DNA from: Pedobacter fastidiosus
GTDB taxonomy: Bacteria; Bacteroidota; Bacteroidia; Sphingobacteriales; Sphingobacteriaceae
Length of the DNA stretch: 64,000 bases
Assembly: GCF_014306625.1 (NCBI RefSeq)
Contig: NZ_JACRYL010000004.1
Location: 1-64,000 of the forward strand
Direction: 5' to 3'
A model generated the notes under the pieces. That model was not told where the DNA came from. It saw only the letters and a program-made list of their open reading frames with translations, and ran no database searches. Both the position numbers and the translations under genes were made by a program. Position 1 is the first letter of the stretch. Every line of letters starts with the position of its first letter. Shown here in pieces: positions 44,247-52,707 of this stretch.

Positions 44247-44846
44247 ATGAAGTCCCATCTCGGCCTGTTAATTGCTTTCTTGATTTTTTCAGTTATATCA
44301 TTTATCGGCTGTAAAGAAACCTTTACCTGGTTTTTAGAATGTATACCTGCATTTATCGGTGTCTTAGTACTTTTACTAACGTACAATAAATTTAAGTTTA
44401 GCAACTTCACTTACACCGTAATCTTTATCCACTGTTTAGTGCTGATTATTGGTGGGCATTACACTTATGCTGAAGTTCCATTATTTAATTGGATAAAAGA
44501 AACTTTCCATCAATCGAGAAACAATTACGATAAGGTTGGACATTTTATTCAAGGCTTTGGGCCAGCATTAATCATCAGAGAGATATTTGTCCGAAAAAAT
44601 GTCGTAAACGGGAAAAAGTGGTTAAGTTTTATAATTATTTCAATTGCTTTAGCTATTAGCGCATTTTATGAGTTAGTCGAATGGTTTGTTTCTGTAAATA
44701 GTGGAGAATCAGGCGATGCCTTTTTAGGTACTCAAGGCTATATATGGGATACGCAATCTGATATGTTAACCGCATTAATCGGTGCAATGACTGCAGTTTT
44801 TCTATTCTACAAAATTCAGGATAATTCAATCGAAAATTTAAGTTAA
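44247..44846 (+). CDS. DUF2238 (YjdF-like) inner-membrane protein
   Basis: 199 residues with about six hydrophobic helices. Family marks are YDKVGHFIQGFGPALIIREI, SAFYELVEWFVSVNSGESGD and TQGYIWDTQSDMLTALIGAM. The conserved acidic/His residues within helices (DKVGHF, FYELVEW, WDTQSDM) suggest a catalytic or transport site. Function unknown. Its start lies 1 nt after fahA and the next gene starts 1 nt after it, so translational coupling with a tyrosine catabolic operon is clear; this link is unexplained. Confidence 0.85.
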   Translation: MKSHLGLLIAFLIFSVISFIGCKETFTWFLECIPAFIGVLVLLLTYNKFKFSNFTYTVIFIHCLVLIIGGHYTYAEVPLFNWIKETFHQSRNNYDKVGHFIQGFGPALIIREIFVRKNVVNGKKWLSFIIISIALAISAFYELVEWFVSVNSGESGDAFLGTQGYIWDTQSDMLTALIGAMTAVFLFYKIQDNSIENLS

Positions 44847-44847
44847 A

Positions 44848-45736
44848 ATGTTGACTCTAAAAACTGAGGATTTATCTCCCGTTCAATTACAGGATTATTT
44901 ACAATATGCAATTGCGCCAAGGCCTATCTGTTTTGCCTCTACGATAGATAATGATGGCAATATTAATTTAAGTCCATTCAGTTTCTTCAATATGTTTAGC
45001 ACTAAACCGCCAATTTGCATTTTTTCTCCTGCAAGGCGTGTGCGAGACAATACAACAAAGCATACTTTGGAAAACGTTTTGCAAGTTAAAGAATGTGTAA
45101 TCAATATTGTTAATTACGATATGGTGCAACAAATGAGCTTGGCAAGTACAGAATATGCAAAAGGTATAAACGAATTTGAAAAGGCTGGTTTTACGATGTT
45201 AAAGTCTGATTTAGTTGCTCCACCAAGAGTAGCAGAGGCGCCAGTTCCAGTTTGAATGTGTTATTAACGATGTAATTTCTTTGGGCGATAATCACGGCGC
45301 AGGAAACCTTATCTTGGCAGAAATAAAGCTTATTCACATTAATGAAGATGTTTTAGACGAACAAGGAAAAATTGATCAAAAGAAAATTGATTTGGTTGCT
45401 CGTTTGGGTGGAGATTGGTATTGCAGAGTAACTGAAAATAATTTATTTAAAGTTGCAAAGCCACTAGCAAAATTAGGAATTGGTGTAGATCGGTTGCCAT
45501 ATGCTGTTCGATATTCGAAAGTATTAACAGGGAATGATTTGGGGATGCTGGGAAATGTAGAGCTTTTACCAAATGAAGAAGAAATTGATTTAGTTAATCA
45601 GTTGGCAGAAGTTAAAGAAGTATTGGATGCAACCATTGGTGATGCAACCAATAGAGAAAGAGAACTTCATGAATTGGCCAAAAGCATGCTTAAAGATGGA
45701 AAAGTTGAGCTTGCTTTAAAAGTTGTTTTGCTTTAA
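44848..45736 (+). pseudogene. Flavin reductase family protein, frameshifted
   Basis: Two frames together make a flavin reductase-domain protein. The first has YAIAPRPICFASTIDNDGNI, LSPFSFFNMFSTKPPICIFS and a stop after VAEAPVPV. The second resumes FECVINDVISLGDNHGAGNL to the end. Removing one C at 45247-45248 restores VAEAPVQFECVIN. The FMN-binding domain uses NAD(P)H to reduce flavin. It is the third gene of the fahA unit, a place where such genes occur in related genomes. The C insertion is not in a long homopolymer, which makes a simple sequencing slip less obvious. Confidence 0.85.
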
Positions 45737-45761
45737 ATTTAGGATAACTAAATCTGTTTTT

Positions 45762-46366
45762 ATGCACACCATAGTTGGAGTAGATCAATACATTGCAAAT
45801 TCTGCCGAATTTGCAATTCCAATTTTAGAACATTTAAGAAATTTGGTCCATCGGGCAGATGCCAGAATTGAAGAAAAAATTAAATGGAGTATGCCTTTCT
45901 TCGATTTTAAGGGTACAGTTTGCCACATGGCTGCGTTTAAAAATCATTGTGCTTTTGGTTTCTGGAAAGCATCTTTAATGGATGACGAATTTAAAATTTT
46001 TAAAGAGCGTAATGAATCAATGGGTTGGTTGGGCAAAATTAAATCTTTTAAAGATCTTCCTCCTGATGAAATTTTAATCGCCTACATTCAACAAGCTATT
46101 GAGCTAAATGAAAGGGGAATTAAGTTGCCAGCGAAGAAAAAAATAAAGAAACTAAAGAATTTGTTGTGCCAGAATATTTTTTGGATGCATTAAAACAAGA
46201 CCCTGAAGCAATGGCTACTTTTCAAAATTTTAGCGTTTCGAATAAAAAGGAATATGTTTTTTGGTTAGAAGAGGCCAAAACTGAAGCAACAAAGTTAAAG
46301 CGATTAGAAACATCAATAGACTGGCTCGCAGAAGGAAAAACCAGAATGTGGAAGTACAAAAAGTAG
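45762..46366 (+). pseudogene. YdeI/OmpD-associated (DUF1801-type) family protein, frameshifted
   Basis: The first frame starts MHTIVGVDQYIANSAEF, has the DUF1801 core (ARIEEKIKWSMPFFDFKGTV, CHMAAFKNHCAFGFWK) and stops after FWMH. The second frame continues VVPEYFLDALKQDPEAMATF to MWKYKK. The shift falls in a run of seven A at 46137-46143; eight A would join the frames (PAKKKNKETKEFVVPEYF). Family function is poorly known. Homopolymer position makes a sequencing error or recent mutation equally possible. Confidence 0.82.
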
Positions 46367-46369
46367 CGG

Positions 46370-46915
46370 TTAAAGTATCGTTACAATCTTCATAAAGCGA
46401 CTTTTATAATAGTCGTTAAAATCGGTTATAGTTACGCCATGAGCCTTGCCAGAAGTGGAGTGGATAAACTTAATGCCATCACTGTCAATCGAATAAATAA
46501 TCCCAACGTGGCCAATTTTTCTTACTCGTGGGTTTGTTCCCGTAAAGATTAAAACGTCGCCAACTTTTGCATTTTCTAAATTAGTTTCCTTACCAGTCGA
46601 GCTAAATTCTACTGAAGAACGAGGAACTTTGAAACCAAAATTGCTAAATACGTAACTCACAAAACCCGAACAATCAAAGCCAACTTTTGGATTGCTAGTT
46701 GCGTAACGATAGGGGATTCCTAACATACTTTTGGCAAAATCGATAAGGCTAGTAGAGTTTGTAGTTGACTCTTTTTGAGTTAAATTTGCTGTTTTAGGCA
46801 AATTTGCAGTCAGTTTTTTTACCAGTTCTTGGTATTGAGCAGGAAGAATTGTTTGTGCTTTTCCTGTGCTTGCAAATAAAATGAAAAATGAAAATATTAC
46901 TAATGCTTTCTTCAT
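46370..46915 (-). CDS. NlpC/P60 (C40) peptidoglycan hydrolase
   Basis: 181 residues from MKKALVIFSFFILFASTGKA (signal peptide). A start 13 codons upstream would overlap TATATTTG (46926-46933), a perfect -7 element, which favours the shorter form. The catalytic domain has the Cys in KVGFDCSGFVSYVFSNFG and His in RKIGHVGIIYSIDSDG. It cleaves gamma-D-Glu-diaminopimelate links in peptidoglycan, probably in the periplasm. A second C40 protein, with SH3 domain, is at 55191. Convergent with the YdeI-type gene. Confidence 0.9.
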   Translation of the reverse strand: MKKALVIFSFFILFASTGKAQTILPAQYQELVKKLTANLPKTANLTQKESTTNSTSLIDFAKSMLGIPYRYATSNPKVGFDCSGFVSYVFSNFGFKVPRSSVEFSSTGKETNLENAKVGDVLIFTGTNPRVRKIGHVGIIYSIDSDGIKFIHSTSGKAHGVTITDFNDYYKSRFMKIVTIL

Positions 46916-46978
46916 ATGGGAATTCCAAATATATAAAAAATAATTAAACTCCATTAAAGACTTGTAATGAGCTTAAAC

Positions 46979-47006
46979 AAAAATGCCCCAACTTAGAGCT
47001 GAGGCA
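46979..47006 (-). terminator. Intrinsic terminator after the DUF4870 genes
   Basis: On the minus strand: stem TGCCTCA / TGGGGCA (one G-T pair) followed by five T. Confidence 0.7.
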
Positions 47007-47029
47007 TAAAAAAAATGTAAAATTATTTC

Positions 47030-47392
47030 TTAAATGTTTGGGAACATGGTTTGGGCTTTTTCACCTATTAATGGCATTGGCTTTTTTTGCCCATTAATTG
47101 CGCCAATCAAACCAATAATCCAAACGATAAACAGTGCTAGGTATAACACACTAAATACATAGCTTAGAGCAACTGATGGAATAATAAAGAGAATTATGTT
47201 TCCTGCAATTCCTGCGATTATATATATAATGTTAATCAAAAGAGATTGCTTTAATTGATAACTTCCAAGCTCTGTTTTATTGTCCTTGTGCATAGCGAAA
47301 TATGCAATTAACCAGCCAATAATTGTGAAGTAACTTACAATTCCGGCAGTTTTGCCATTGTCAGTTGTTGTGATGTTTTTGTTTGTTTCCAT
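47030..47392 (-). CDS. DUF4870 membrane protein
   Basis: 120 residues with four hydrophobic segments. Motif TTDNGKTAGIVSYFTIIGWL then YFAMHKDNKTELGSYQLKQS, and a C-terminal VWIIGLIGAINGQKKPMPLI. The family is small inner-membrane proteins of unknown function related to Tic20. The next gene upstream on the same strand is a paralogue with an identical C-terminal pattern, and they are likely a tandem duplication. Confidence 0.85.
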   Translation of the reverse strand: METNKNITTTDNGKTAGIVSYFTIIGWLIAYFAMHKDNKTELGSYQLKQSLLINIIYIIAGIAGNIILFIIPSVALSYVFSVLYLALFIVWIIGLIGAINGQKKPMPLIGEKAQTMFPNI

Positions 47393-47500
47393 ATATTAAA
47401 ATTTAGTTTTTGGTGGATTTTAAAATAGGGAAACTGATGCGAAGTAATAAAAAATATTTTAGATTAAGAAATTTAAATTTTTTTAGTATTTAAAGCACGT

Positions 47501-47893
47501 TTAAATGCCTGGGAATAAGGTTTGTGCTTTTTCTCCAACTAATGGAATTGGTTTTTTCTCACCGTTGATTGCGCCAATCAAACCGATAATCCAAACAATT
47601 AGTAATGCCAATTGAACCAGATTTACCAAATAGAAAATCGCATAAAAGCCAGTGGAAACAACTATGAGCCCGAAAATAAAGCTTAAACCCCAACTAATTA
47701 CGGTTACCACAATGTGGAACAATAATGTTTGTCTTAATTGGTATCTACTCAGATCAGTTTTATTGTCTTTGTACATTGCAAAGTAGGCAATTAGCCAACC
47801 GATAAACCAAAAGTAACTTACAATTGAAGCAGTTTTACCATCGTCTGTTGGTTTAGGATTTGGGTTTGGATTGAAGGGGTTTTGGGGTTCCAT
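47501..47893 (-). CDS. DUF4870 membrane protein, paralogue with Pro/Asn-rich N-terminus
   Basis: 130 residues. Begins MEPQNPFNPNPNPKPTDDGK, a proline/asparagine-rich segment lacking in the downstream paralogue, then KTASIVSYFWFIGWLIAYFA and KTDLSRYQLRQTLLFHI. The end, GAINGEKKPIPLVGEKAQTL, matches the other copy. Four helices. Function unknown. The 108-bp gap between the two has no terminator, so they may be co-transcribed. Confidence 0.85.
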   Translation of the reverse strand: MEPQNPFNPNPNPKPTDDGKTASIVSYFWFIGWLIAYFAMYKDNKTDLSRYQLRQTLLFHIVVTVISWGLSFIFGLIVVSTGFYAIFYLVNLVQLALLIVWIIGLIGAINGEKKPIPLVGEKAQTLFPGI

Positions 47894-47973
47894 AGTTCTG
47901 ATTTTTTTAATTTATTGATGATCAATATTCTAAGTAAAGAATAATTTATTGATAATCCATAAATAAAATCCGA

Positions 47974-48675
47974 CTATGGAGTGGTTACTGCAACTGGTAA
48001 GATTTTGCCGTTAAAAAATTTACTGCCTGTTTTAGCAAAATCAGCAATATATTTTCCCATTTCAAAAGCCATAATCGGACTTTGATAACCGGGAAATGCA
48101 GCCTCCAACATTTCAGTTTGAGCAGAACCTAAGGCTAAGCAATTAATTTTAATTCCTGTGTCAGCCAATTCAAAAGCCAAGCATTCTGTTAAGGTGTGTA
48201 ATGCAGCTTTACTTGCTGAATATGCAACTAAACCAGGGAATTTAACGCTACCTTGAAAGCCACCCATACTGCCAATGTTCACAATATGGCTTCCCGCTTG
48301 CATTAATGGCAAAGTATTTTGAATCATCTTAAAATGAGAAATCACATTGCTTTGCAACATTTCGCCTAAATCATTTTCAGTAGTTTCTAAAAACGGTTTG
48401 TTAATTAAAGAGCCCGCATTGTTGATCAAAATATCTATGGTACCCAAACGCTCTTTCAAAAAAGGAATCAATGCTGCATAATCATCATTTACTAGATCAA
48501 ATTCTACAGGTAAAAGCGTACAATCAGGGTTTATGCCTTTTGCAATTTCTAAAAGTTTACGAAGTTTATCAGCTGAACGGGCAATTGCAACGATTTTATT
48601 ATCGTTTTGTAAGCTAAATTCTAACGCAGTTTCAAAACCTATTCCACTACTTGCGCCGGTAATTATAATGTTCAT
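47974..48675 (-). CDS. Short-chain dehydrogenase/reductase
   Basis: 233 residues: NAD(P) motif TGASSGIG (residues 6-13), IDILINNAGSLINKP, catalytic Ser in IVNIGSMGG and Tyr-x3-Lys in VAYSASKAALHTL. The substrate is unknown. Shares strand and close spacing with the VapC-type gene upstream (25 nt), though a functional link is unlikely. Confidence 0.9.
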   Translation of the reverse strand: MNIIITGASSGIGFETALEFSLQNDNKIVAIARSADKLRKLLEIAKGINPDCTLLPVEFDLVNDDYAALIPFLKERLGTIDILINNAGSLINKPFLETTENDLGEMLQSNVISHFKMIQNTLPLMQAGSHIVNIGSMGGFQGSVKFPGLVAYSASKAALHTLTECLAFELADTGIKINCLALGSAQTEMLEAAFPGYQSPIMAFEMGKYIADFAKTGSKFFNGKILPVAVTTP

Positions 48676-48700
48676 TATTTTATTCAGTAATTTTTAATCC

Positions 48701-49075
48701 TTATAATGGATTTATAAGTTCGACATTGCTAATTATTTTATAAAAATCGGCTATGTTGTTTGTAATTAATTTTCCGTTAACCACTTGTGCCGTAGCATAG
48801 ACGATGGCATCAGGCAATTTGATTTTATTTAATTTTCTTAATTTTATCGTTGCATCAACAATTTCTTCCGTTAATGGAACAACGTATAAAGAGTCGATAA
48901 GTTCAAGAATAAAATTTTCTTCATCCTTATTTTTAAATGCAAATCCCAATAATTCCATTTTAGAAATTACGGAAATGGAATAATTAGCATTTTCAAAAAA
49001 TACCTTCTCTGGGGCTAATAATTTTTTGGAGAGATAAATGATGATATTGGTATCAAAGATTACGTTCCCACTCAT
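48701..49075 (-). CDS. PIN-domain toxin (VapC type)
   Basis: A 124-residue PIN-domain endoribonuclease. Acidic metal-binding residues are D8 (VIFDTNIII), E41 (ISKMELLG), D89 (KLPDAIVYATA) and D110 (NNIADFYK). Probably cleaves tRNA or rRNA when free of antitoxin. It overlaps the antitoxin gene upstream by 23 nt on the same strand. Complete by length. Confidence 0.88.
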   Translation of the reverse strand: MSGNVIFDTNIIIYLSKKLLAPEKVFFENANYSISVISKMELLGFAFKNKDEENFILELIDSLYVVPLTEEIVDATIKLRKLNKIKLPDAIVYATAQVVNGKLITNNIADFYKIISNVELINPL

Positions 49076-49307
49076 CTCTTAAATCTTTTTGCCATTCAGA
49101 TGGATTTTTAATGTCGGTGAACAAATTATTACCTTCCGTTGTATCTAATATTTTCTTAAGCTTAGTATAGGAGCCTTTTGGTTCTTCTACCATCTCAACG
49201 TTAGTTTTTTTGATGTCAACATCTTCAACAAAAGATAATGCCTTTAGCATTTTCTCTAAAAGAACAGCATTTTGTTCATTATCTACTTGTACCGTGATGG
49301 TTGTCAT
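49053..49307 (-). CDS. VapC-associated antitoxin
   Basis: 84 residues starting MTTITVQVDNEQNAVLLEKM, with a basic/acidic alternation and a C-terminal helix (NPSEWQKDLRDEWERNL) that would occupy the toxin's active site. The N-terminal beta strand may form a DNA-binding ribbon. It starts 18 nt after the stop of the aromatic hydroxylase gene, so the module seems to have been inserted behind a catabolic gene. Confidence 0.82.
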   Translation of the reverse strand: MTTITVQVDNEQNAVLLEKMLKALSFVEDVDIKKTNVEMVEEPKGSYTKLKKILDTTEGNNLFTDIKNPSEWQKDLRDEWERNL

Positions 49308-49325
49308 AAAGTAAAGTTAATAAAT

Positions 49326-51098
49326 TTAATCTTCCATAACCAATTGGCTCACCGGATTTTTAATTACATATAAACCATCATTAATCAACTTTGTATGATC
49401 CAATTCTTTCCCTGCTTTAATTTCTAAATGAATTAAAATTTCCTTTTCCAATTGATGAAACCGTTTTTTATGAAATACAATTTCAAGAATTTCTAAAGCA
49501 CAAAGCCAATCTTGTCTGAATTTAGTTTTGAGTTCAGCAAAAATTTCCGGTAATTTTTCCAAGCTTTCTGCAGTTTCCCGAATCGTTCTCACCGATTTAT
49601 ATAAGCTATGAAGCTTCAATGTTTTCTCATCATAAATAATTTGATGTGTTTTCTCTCCACTAATCAAAGTTATTTCCTCATAAGCATCCTTATCGGCAGC
49701 ACCATTATAAACAGAAATAATTTTTTCGCCAACGGCCATATCGTAATCTCCCCATTCGGGTTTAAACAAAATATTGCCATTGCTTTCCGTTACCGTACAA
49801 TCATTAAAAGCAATTAAAATAACTTTTTCATTTTCAATTATAATGTTTTTTACTACACCAATAACCTTTATTCCGCTCTCAAATACAAGTTCGGTTTTAG
49901 AATCCAATGTTAGGTTCAAGGCTTTCAAATCTTCTTTCCCAAAATCTTCTAGCGCTTTAACCGAATCCTTTAAAAGACCAACAGGAGATGAAAAACCGTC
50001 GGCATGATAATCTTTTCCATGTCCATCGAGTTGTTTTCCATTAAAGGCCAAAGCAGAAAGGCCAGTAGTTTTTATAAAAGTGACTTCGTCCTTTGCATCT
50101 ATACCAATGTCGGTAAAAACACCACTAACCTGAAGGCCAGAACTATAAACAGCTGTTGCCACATTTTTACAGGCAATCGCCTTCATTATGCTCTCCGTTC
50201 CACCCTTTCTAAAAGCCATGGTATCTGCAAAAGCTTCTAAAACATCAATTAAATTTTGAAAAGTTTCCGTAACAAAAAGCTGAGGTTGTGGTTTCGTAAT
50301 ATCGTAAGGGTAGTTTACCGTGTAAATATTATACCAAAGCTTTTCTACATCACTTTGCATACAGGTTGCACTTTCTCCAATAGAAGAGAGTAATCCAGCA
50401 CCGTAAATTTTAGGGTTTTCCAGTGTTCCAATCAATCCGTATTCTACTGTCCACCAGTGTAATCGGCCGAGCAAAGCCATTTCAGAAGGCTCACCCATAT
50501 TGGCACTAATGTATTTTAAGTCTTTTTCGGCTTTTGCAATTTCCCTTTCGTTGGCATCGGCAGCTTCCTTTAAAATGGAAAGCTTTCTTATGGCTTCATA
50601 AAGCTCAAAATCTTTTGCAGAAAACATTGCTTTTGCGCCAATTGAACCGAAATAACTGAGGTAATTGTTGTAATCAGTATCTGCAATTATTGGTGCATGG
50701 CCAGCACTTTCATGAATAATATCTGGTGCAGGCGTATATTCTATGTGATTAATTTGCCTAATATCTGCAGCAATAACCAAAACACGATATGCTTGGTATT
50801 CCATAAATGCAGCAGGCGGAATAAAACCATCTACCGTAACTGCACCCCAACCAATTTTGCCTAAATTATCATTCATGGTTTGCAAATCGGGAATATATTC
50901 AATGCTTAAACCAGCTCTTTGCAAGCCTTTTATGTATGGATAATAGGCAACATTTTTAAGATAGCTGTAATTTTGTCGCATTACATATCGCCAAACCGCC
51001 TGATCAATCGGGGTATATTTTTCGTAATTCTGAGCTACAATAAATTGCTTCAAATGTCTGGGCAATTTCGCTACCTGCGCATTATTAAAATCACTCAT
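49326..51098 (-). CDS. phhA: Aromatic amino acid hydroxylase (phenylalanine-4-hydroxylase type)
   Basis: 590 residues. The N-terminal ~320 residues form a pterin-dependent hydroxylase with Fe(II) ligands H129 and H134 (DIIHESAGHAP) and E219 (WWTVEYGLIG). It turns phenylalanine into tyrosine and feeds the hppD-hmgA-fahA route. Bacterial PAH is usually 260-300 residues; here a C-terminal ~260-residue extension follows (from about residue 330: IGIDAKDEVTFIKTTGLSAL), typical of a Bacteroidota subgroup and of unknown role. Distinction from tryptophan or tyrosine hydroxylase rests on context. A TTGGTTAA half-site lies 103 nt upstream. Confidence 0.88.
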   Translation of the reverse strand: MSDFNNAQVAKLPRHLKQFIVAQNYEKYTPIDQAVWRYVMRQNYSYLKNVAYYPYIKGLQRAGLSIEYIPDLQTMNDNLGKIGWGAVTVDGFIPPAAFMEYQAYRVLVIAADIRQINHIEYTPAPDIIHESAGHAPIIADTDYNNYLSYFGSIGAKAMFSAKDFELYEAIRKLSILKEAADANEREIAKAEKDLKYISANMGEPSEMALLGRLHWWTVEYGLIGTLENPKIYGAGLLSSIGESATCMQSDVEKLWYNIYTVNYPYDITKPQPQLFVTETFQNLIDVLEAFADTMAFRKGGTESIMKAIACKNVATAVYSSGLQVSGVFTDIGIDAKDEVTFIKTTGLSALAFNGKQLDGHGKDYHADGFSSPVGLLKDSVKALEDFGKEDLKALNLTLDSKTELVFESGIKVIGVVKNIIIENEKVILIAFNDCTVTESNGNILFKPEWGDYDMAVGEKIISVYNGAADKDAYEEITLISGEKTHQIIYDEKTLKLHSLYKSVRTIRETAESLEKLPEIFAELKTKFRQDWLCALEILEIVFHKKRFHQLEKEILIHLEIKAGKELDHTKLINDGLYVIKNPVSQLVMED

Positions 51099-51269
51099 AG
51101 GTATTATAAAAAGTTAGTCGATGGCTAAGTTAGGCGGTTAAATTTATCTAAGCAAGAAAGGCGTTATATAAATTAACAAGCAGGCGTAAATAAAGTTCTG
51201 TTGGTTAAATGAATATGTTTTTTGCAAATTTGAAAAGGTTATTTCAGCTTTTCATCGGAAAATCCTGTC

Positions 51270-51915
51270 GGGCTGTTTGCTAAATCTTTTTCGGAAGAAA
51301 AATCCTCAAAAGGATATCGCTTCCATCCCGTTTAATATTCAAATTACCTACTGCTATTTGGGGTTGCAAAGTGCTAATATTCAAACGTTCCGAAGGAACG
51401 AAATTAATGGGTATTTGTTTGGTTACCCAGCAATCGTCCCTAAGGGACGAATTAGAGCTTCTGTTAAGTAAGAGGTCATAGAAAGATTGGACAGTCGTGT
51501 TTTGAACAACCGATACCACTTGTAAAGCAAAGTCTTTATTGTTTTAAAGTAAATCGGGCTGTTCGCTAAATCTTTTTCGGAAGAAAAACCCTCAAAAGGA
51601 TATCGCTTCTATCCCGTTTAATATTCAGTTTACCTATTGCTATTTGGGGTTGCAAAGTGCTAATATTCAAAAGTTCCGAAGGAACGAAATTAATGGGTAT
51701 GTGTTTGGTTACCCAGCAGCCGTTCCTAAGGGACGAATTAGAACTTCTGTTAAGCAAAAGTCGTAGAAAGATTGGGAAATCGTGCTTTAAACAACAGATA
51801 CCACTTGTAAAGCGAAGTCTTTGCTGTTTTTAAAGTAAGATGCCCTTTTTTGCTAAATCTTTTTCGGAAAAAAAAACCTCAAAAGGATATCGCTTCCATC
51901 CCGTTTAAATAGATG
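51270..51915. repeat. Tandem array of a ~287-bp palindrome-rich unit (2.2 copies)
   Basis: Units begin GCTAAATCTTTTTCGGA at about 51279, 51565 and 51855, periods about 286-290. Each contains TTGCTATTTGGGGTTGCAA, a GTTCCGAAGGAAC hairpin, the word GTTACCCAGCA and a GTCCCTAAGGGAC hairpin. The core is the reverse complement of the core of the 33525 array (TTCCTTCGGAAC, GCTGGGTAAC, GTCCCATCGGGAC). The third unit is truncated. Apparent minus-strand frames here are by-products of the repeat. Confidence 0.88.
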
Positions 51916-51979
51916 TTTGTGCTGTAAAATACAAAATTTGGGCAGTTTGCTATGAACCGAAAATAGTTGTAAAATTTTA

Positions 51980-52090
51980 GCCACCTAAACCCGACTAAAT
52001 GGAAAACCCAAAGGTTGAGGAACGAAACCGAGGATTTGAAATGAGGGCGGGACTGAAGAAACCCAAATGCCACTGAACCTGCTTTTCAAA
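51980..52090 (+). repeat. Palindromic CCACCTAAACCCGA element, copy 5
   Basis: From GCCACCTAAACCCGAC to CTGCTTTTCAAAA, with GGCGGGACT in the middle. The inner hairpin is longer and less perfect than in the other copies. It ends a few bases from the stop of the GtrA gene. Confidence 0.75.
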
Positions 52091-52094
52091 AAAA

Positions 52095-52607
52095 TTAATG
52101 CTTTTTAACTTCTTTTTTGCCTCCAACCTTTTTAACGCTGAACGTAAAATAATGCTGATACAAGTAACTGAAAAGTGCCATTAAAACTGATACAACTATT
52201 CTTGAGAGCATTGCCAAAGTGGGATAATCTCTTAAAAGTTCTAACAAAAATTTTAATAAAACATAGTTAGCAAGTATATTAATGAATTGAAGGTTTAAAA
52301 AACGAAAAAATTGAACCCTTCCTTTTAGTTCGCTGTGGGTAAATATTACATACTTGTTTAGTAGGAAACTTGTTGGAATTGCAATACAATAATCTACCAA
52401 TAATGATGCGGTTTCTCTTTGTAAAACAATTATTCCAAAATTTACCTCTTCTGTTTTAAAAATGAAAAAATAGGCAAAATAATAGCTTAAGATTCCTAAT
52501 AATAAAGTTCCTCCTCCAGTTGCTAAATATCTAAAATTGTGAGGCGATATAAACTTTTTAAAAGGTGGATAAAAAAAATCTATAAAAGCTAAAATCGCTT
52601 GACGCAT
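52095..52607 (-). CDS. GtrA family membrane protein
   Basis: 170 residues from MRQAILAFIDFFYPPFKKFI. A longer frame starting at 52742 runs into the catalase gene and is rejected. Four transmembrane helices; family marks are YLATGGGTLLLGILSYYFAY, DYCIAIPTSFLLNKYVIF and QHYFTFS. GtrA-like proteins are thought to help flip or link lipid-bound sugars for cell-surface polysaccharide. No glycosyltransferase is adjacent. Its promoter would lie in the short gap after the katA terminator. Confidence 0.85.
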   Translation of the reverse strand: MRQAILAFIDFFYPPFKKFISPHNFRYLATGGGTLLLGILSYYFAYFFIFKTEEVNFGIIVLQRETASLLVDYCIAIPTSFLLNKYVIFTHSELKGRVQFFRFLNLQFINILANYVLLKFLLELLRDYPTLAMLSRIVVSVLMALFSYLYQHYFTFSVKKVGGKKEVKKH

Positions 52608-52649
52608 GGATAAATGATGTTGTTTAGCGCAAAGGTAGTTTTTTAAGAC

Positions 52650-52683
52650 AAAAAAAGAGCCTTGATTTTTTATTTCAAGGCTC
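52650..52683 (-). terminator. Intrinsic terminator after katA
   Basis: Minus strand: stem GAGCCTTGA / TCAAGGCTC followed by TTTTTTT. Lies 25 nt past the catalase stop. Confidence 0.88.
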
Positions 52684-52707
52684 ATATTAATAACAATAGG
52701 ATATTTT

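Noticed and set aside
51280..51757. Two similar minus-strand open frames ending SDILLRVFLPKKI and SDILLRIFLPKKI
   Set aside because: They lie wholly in the tandem repeat array, repeat with its period and follow the hairpin modules, so they are translation by-products of the repeat.
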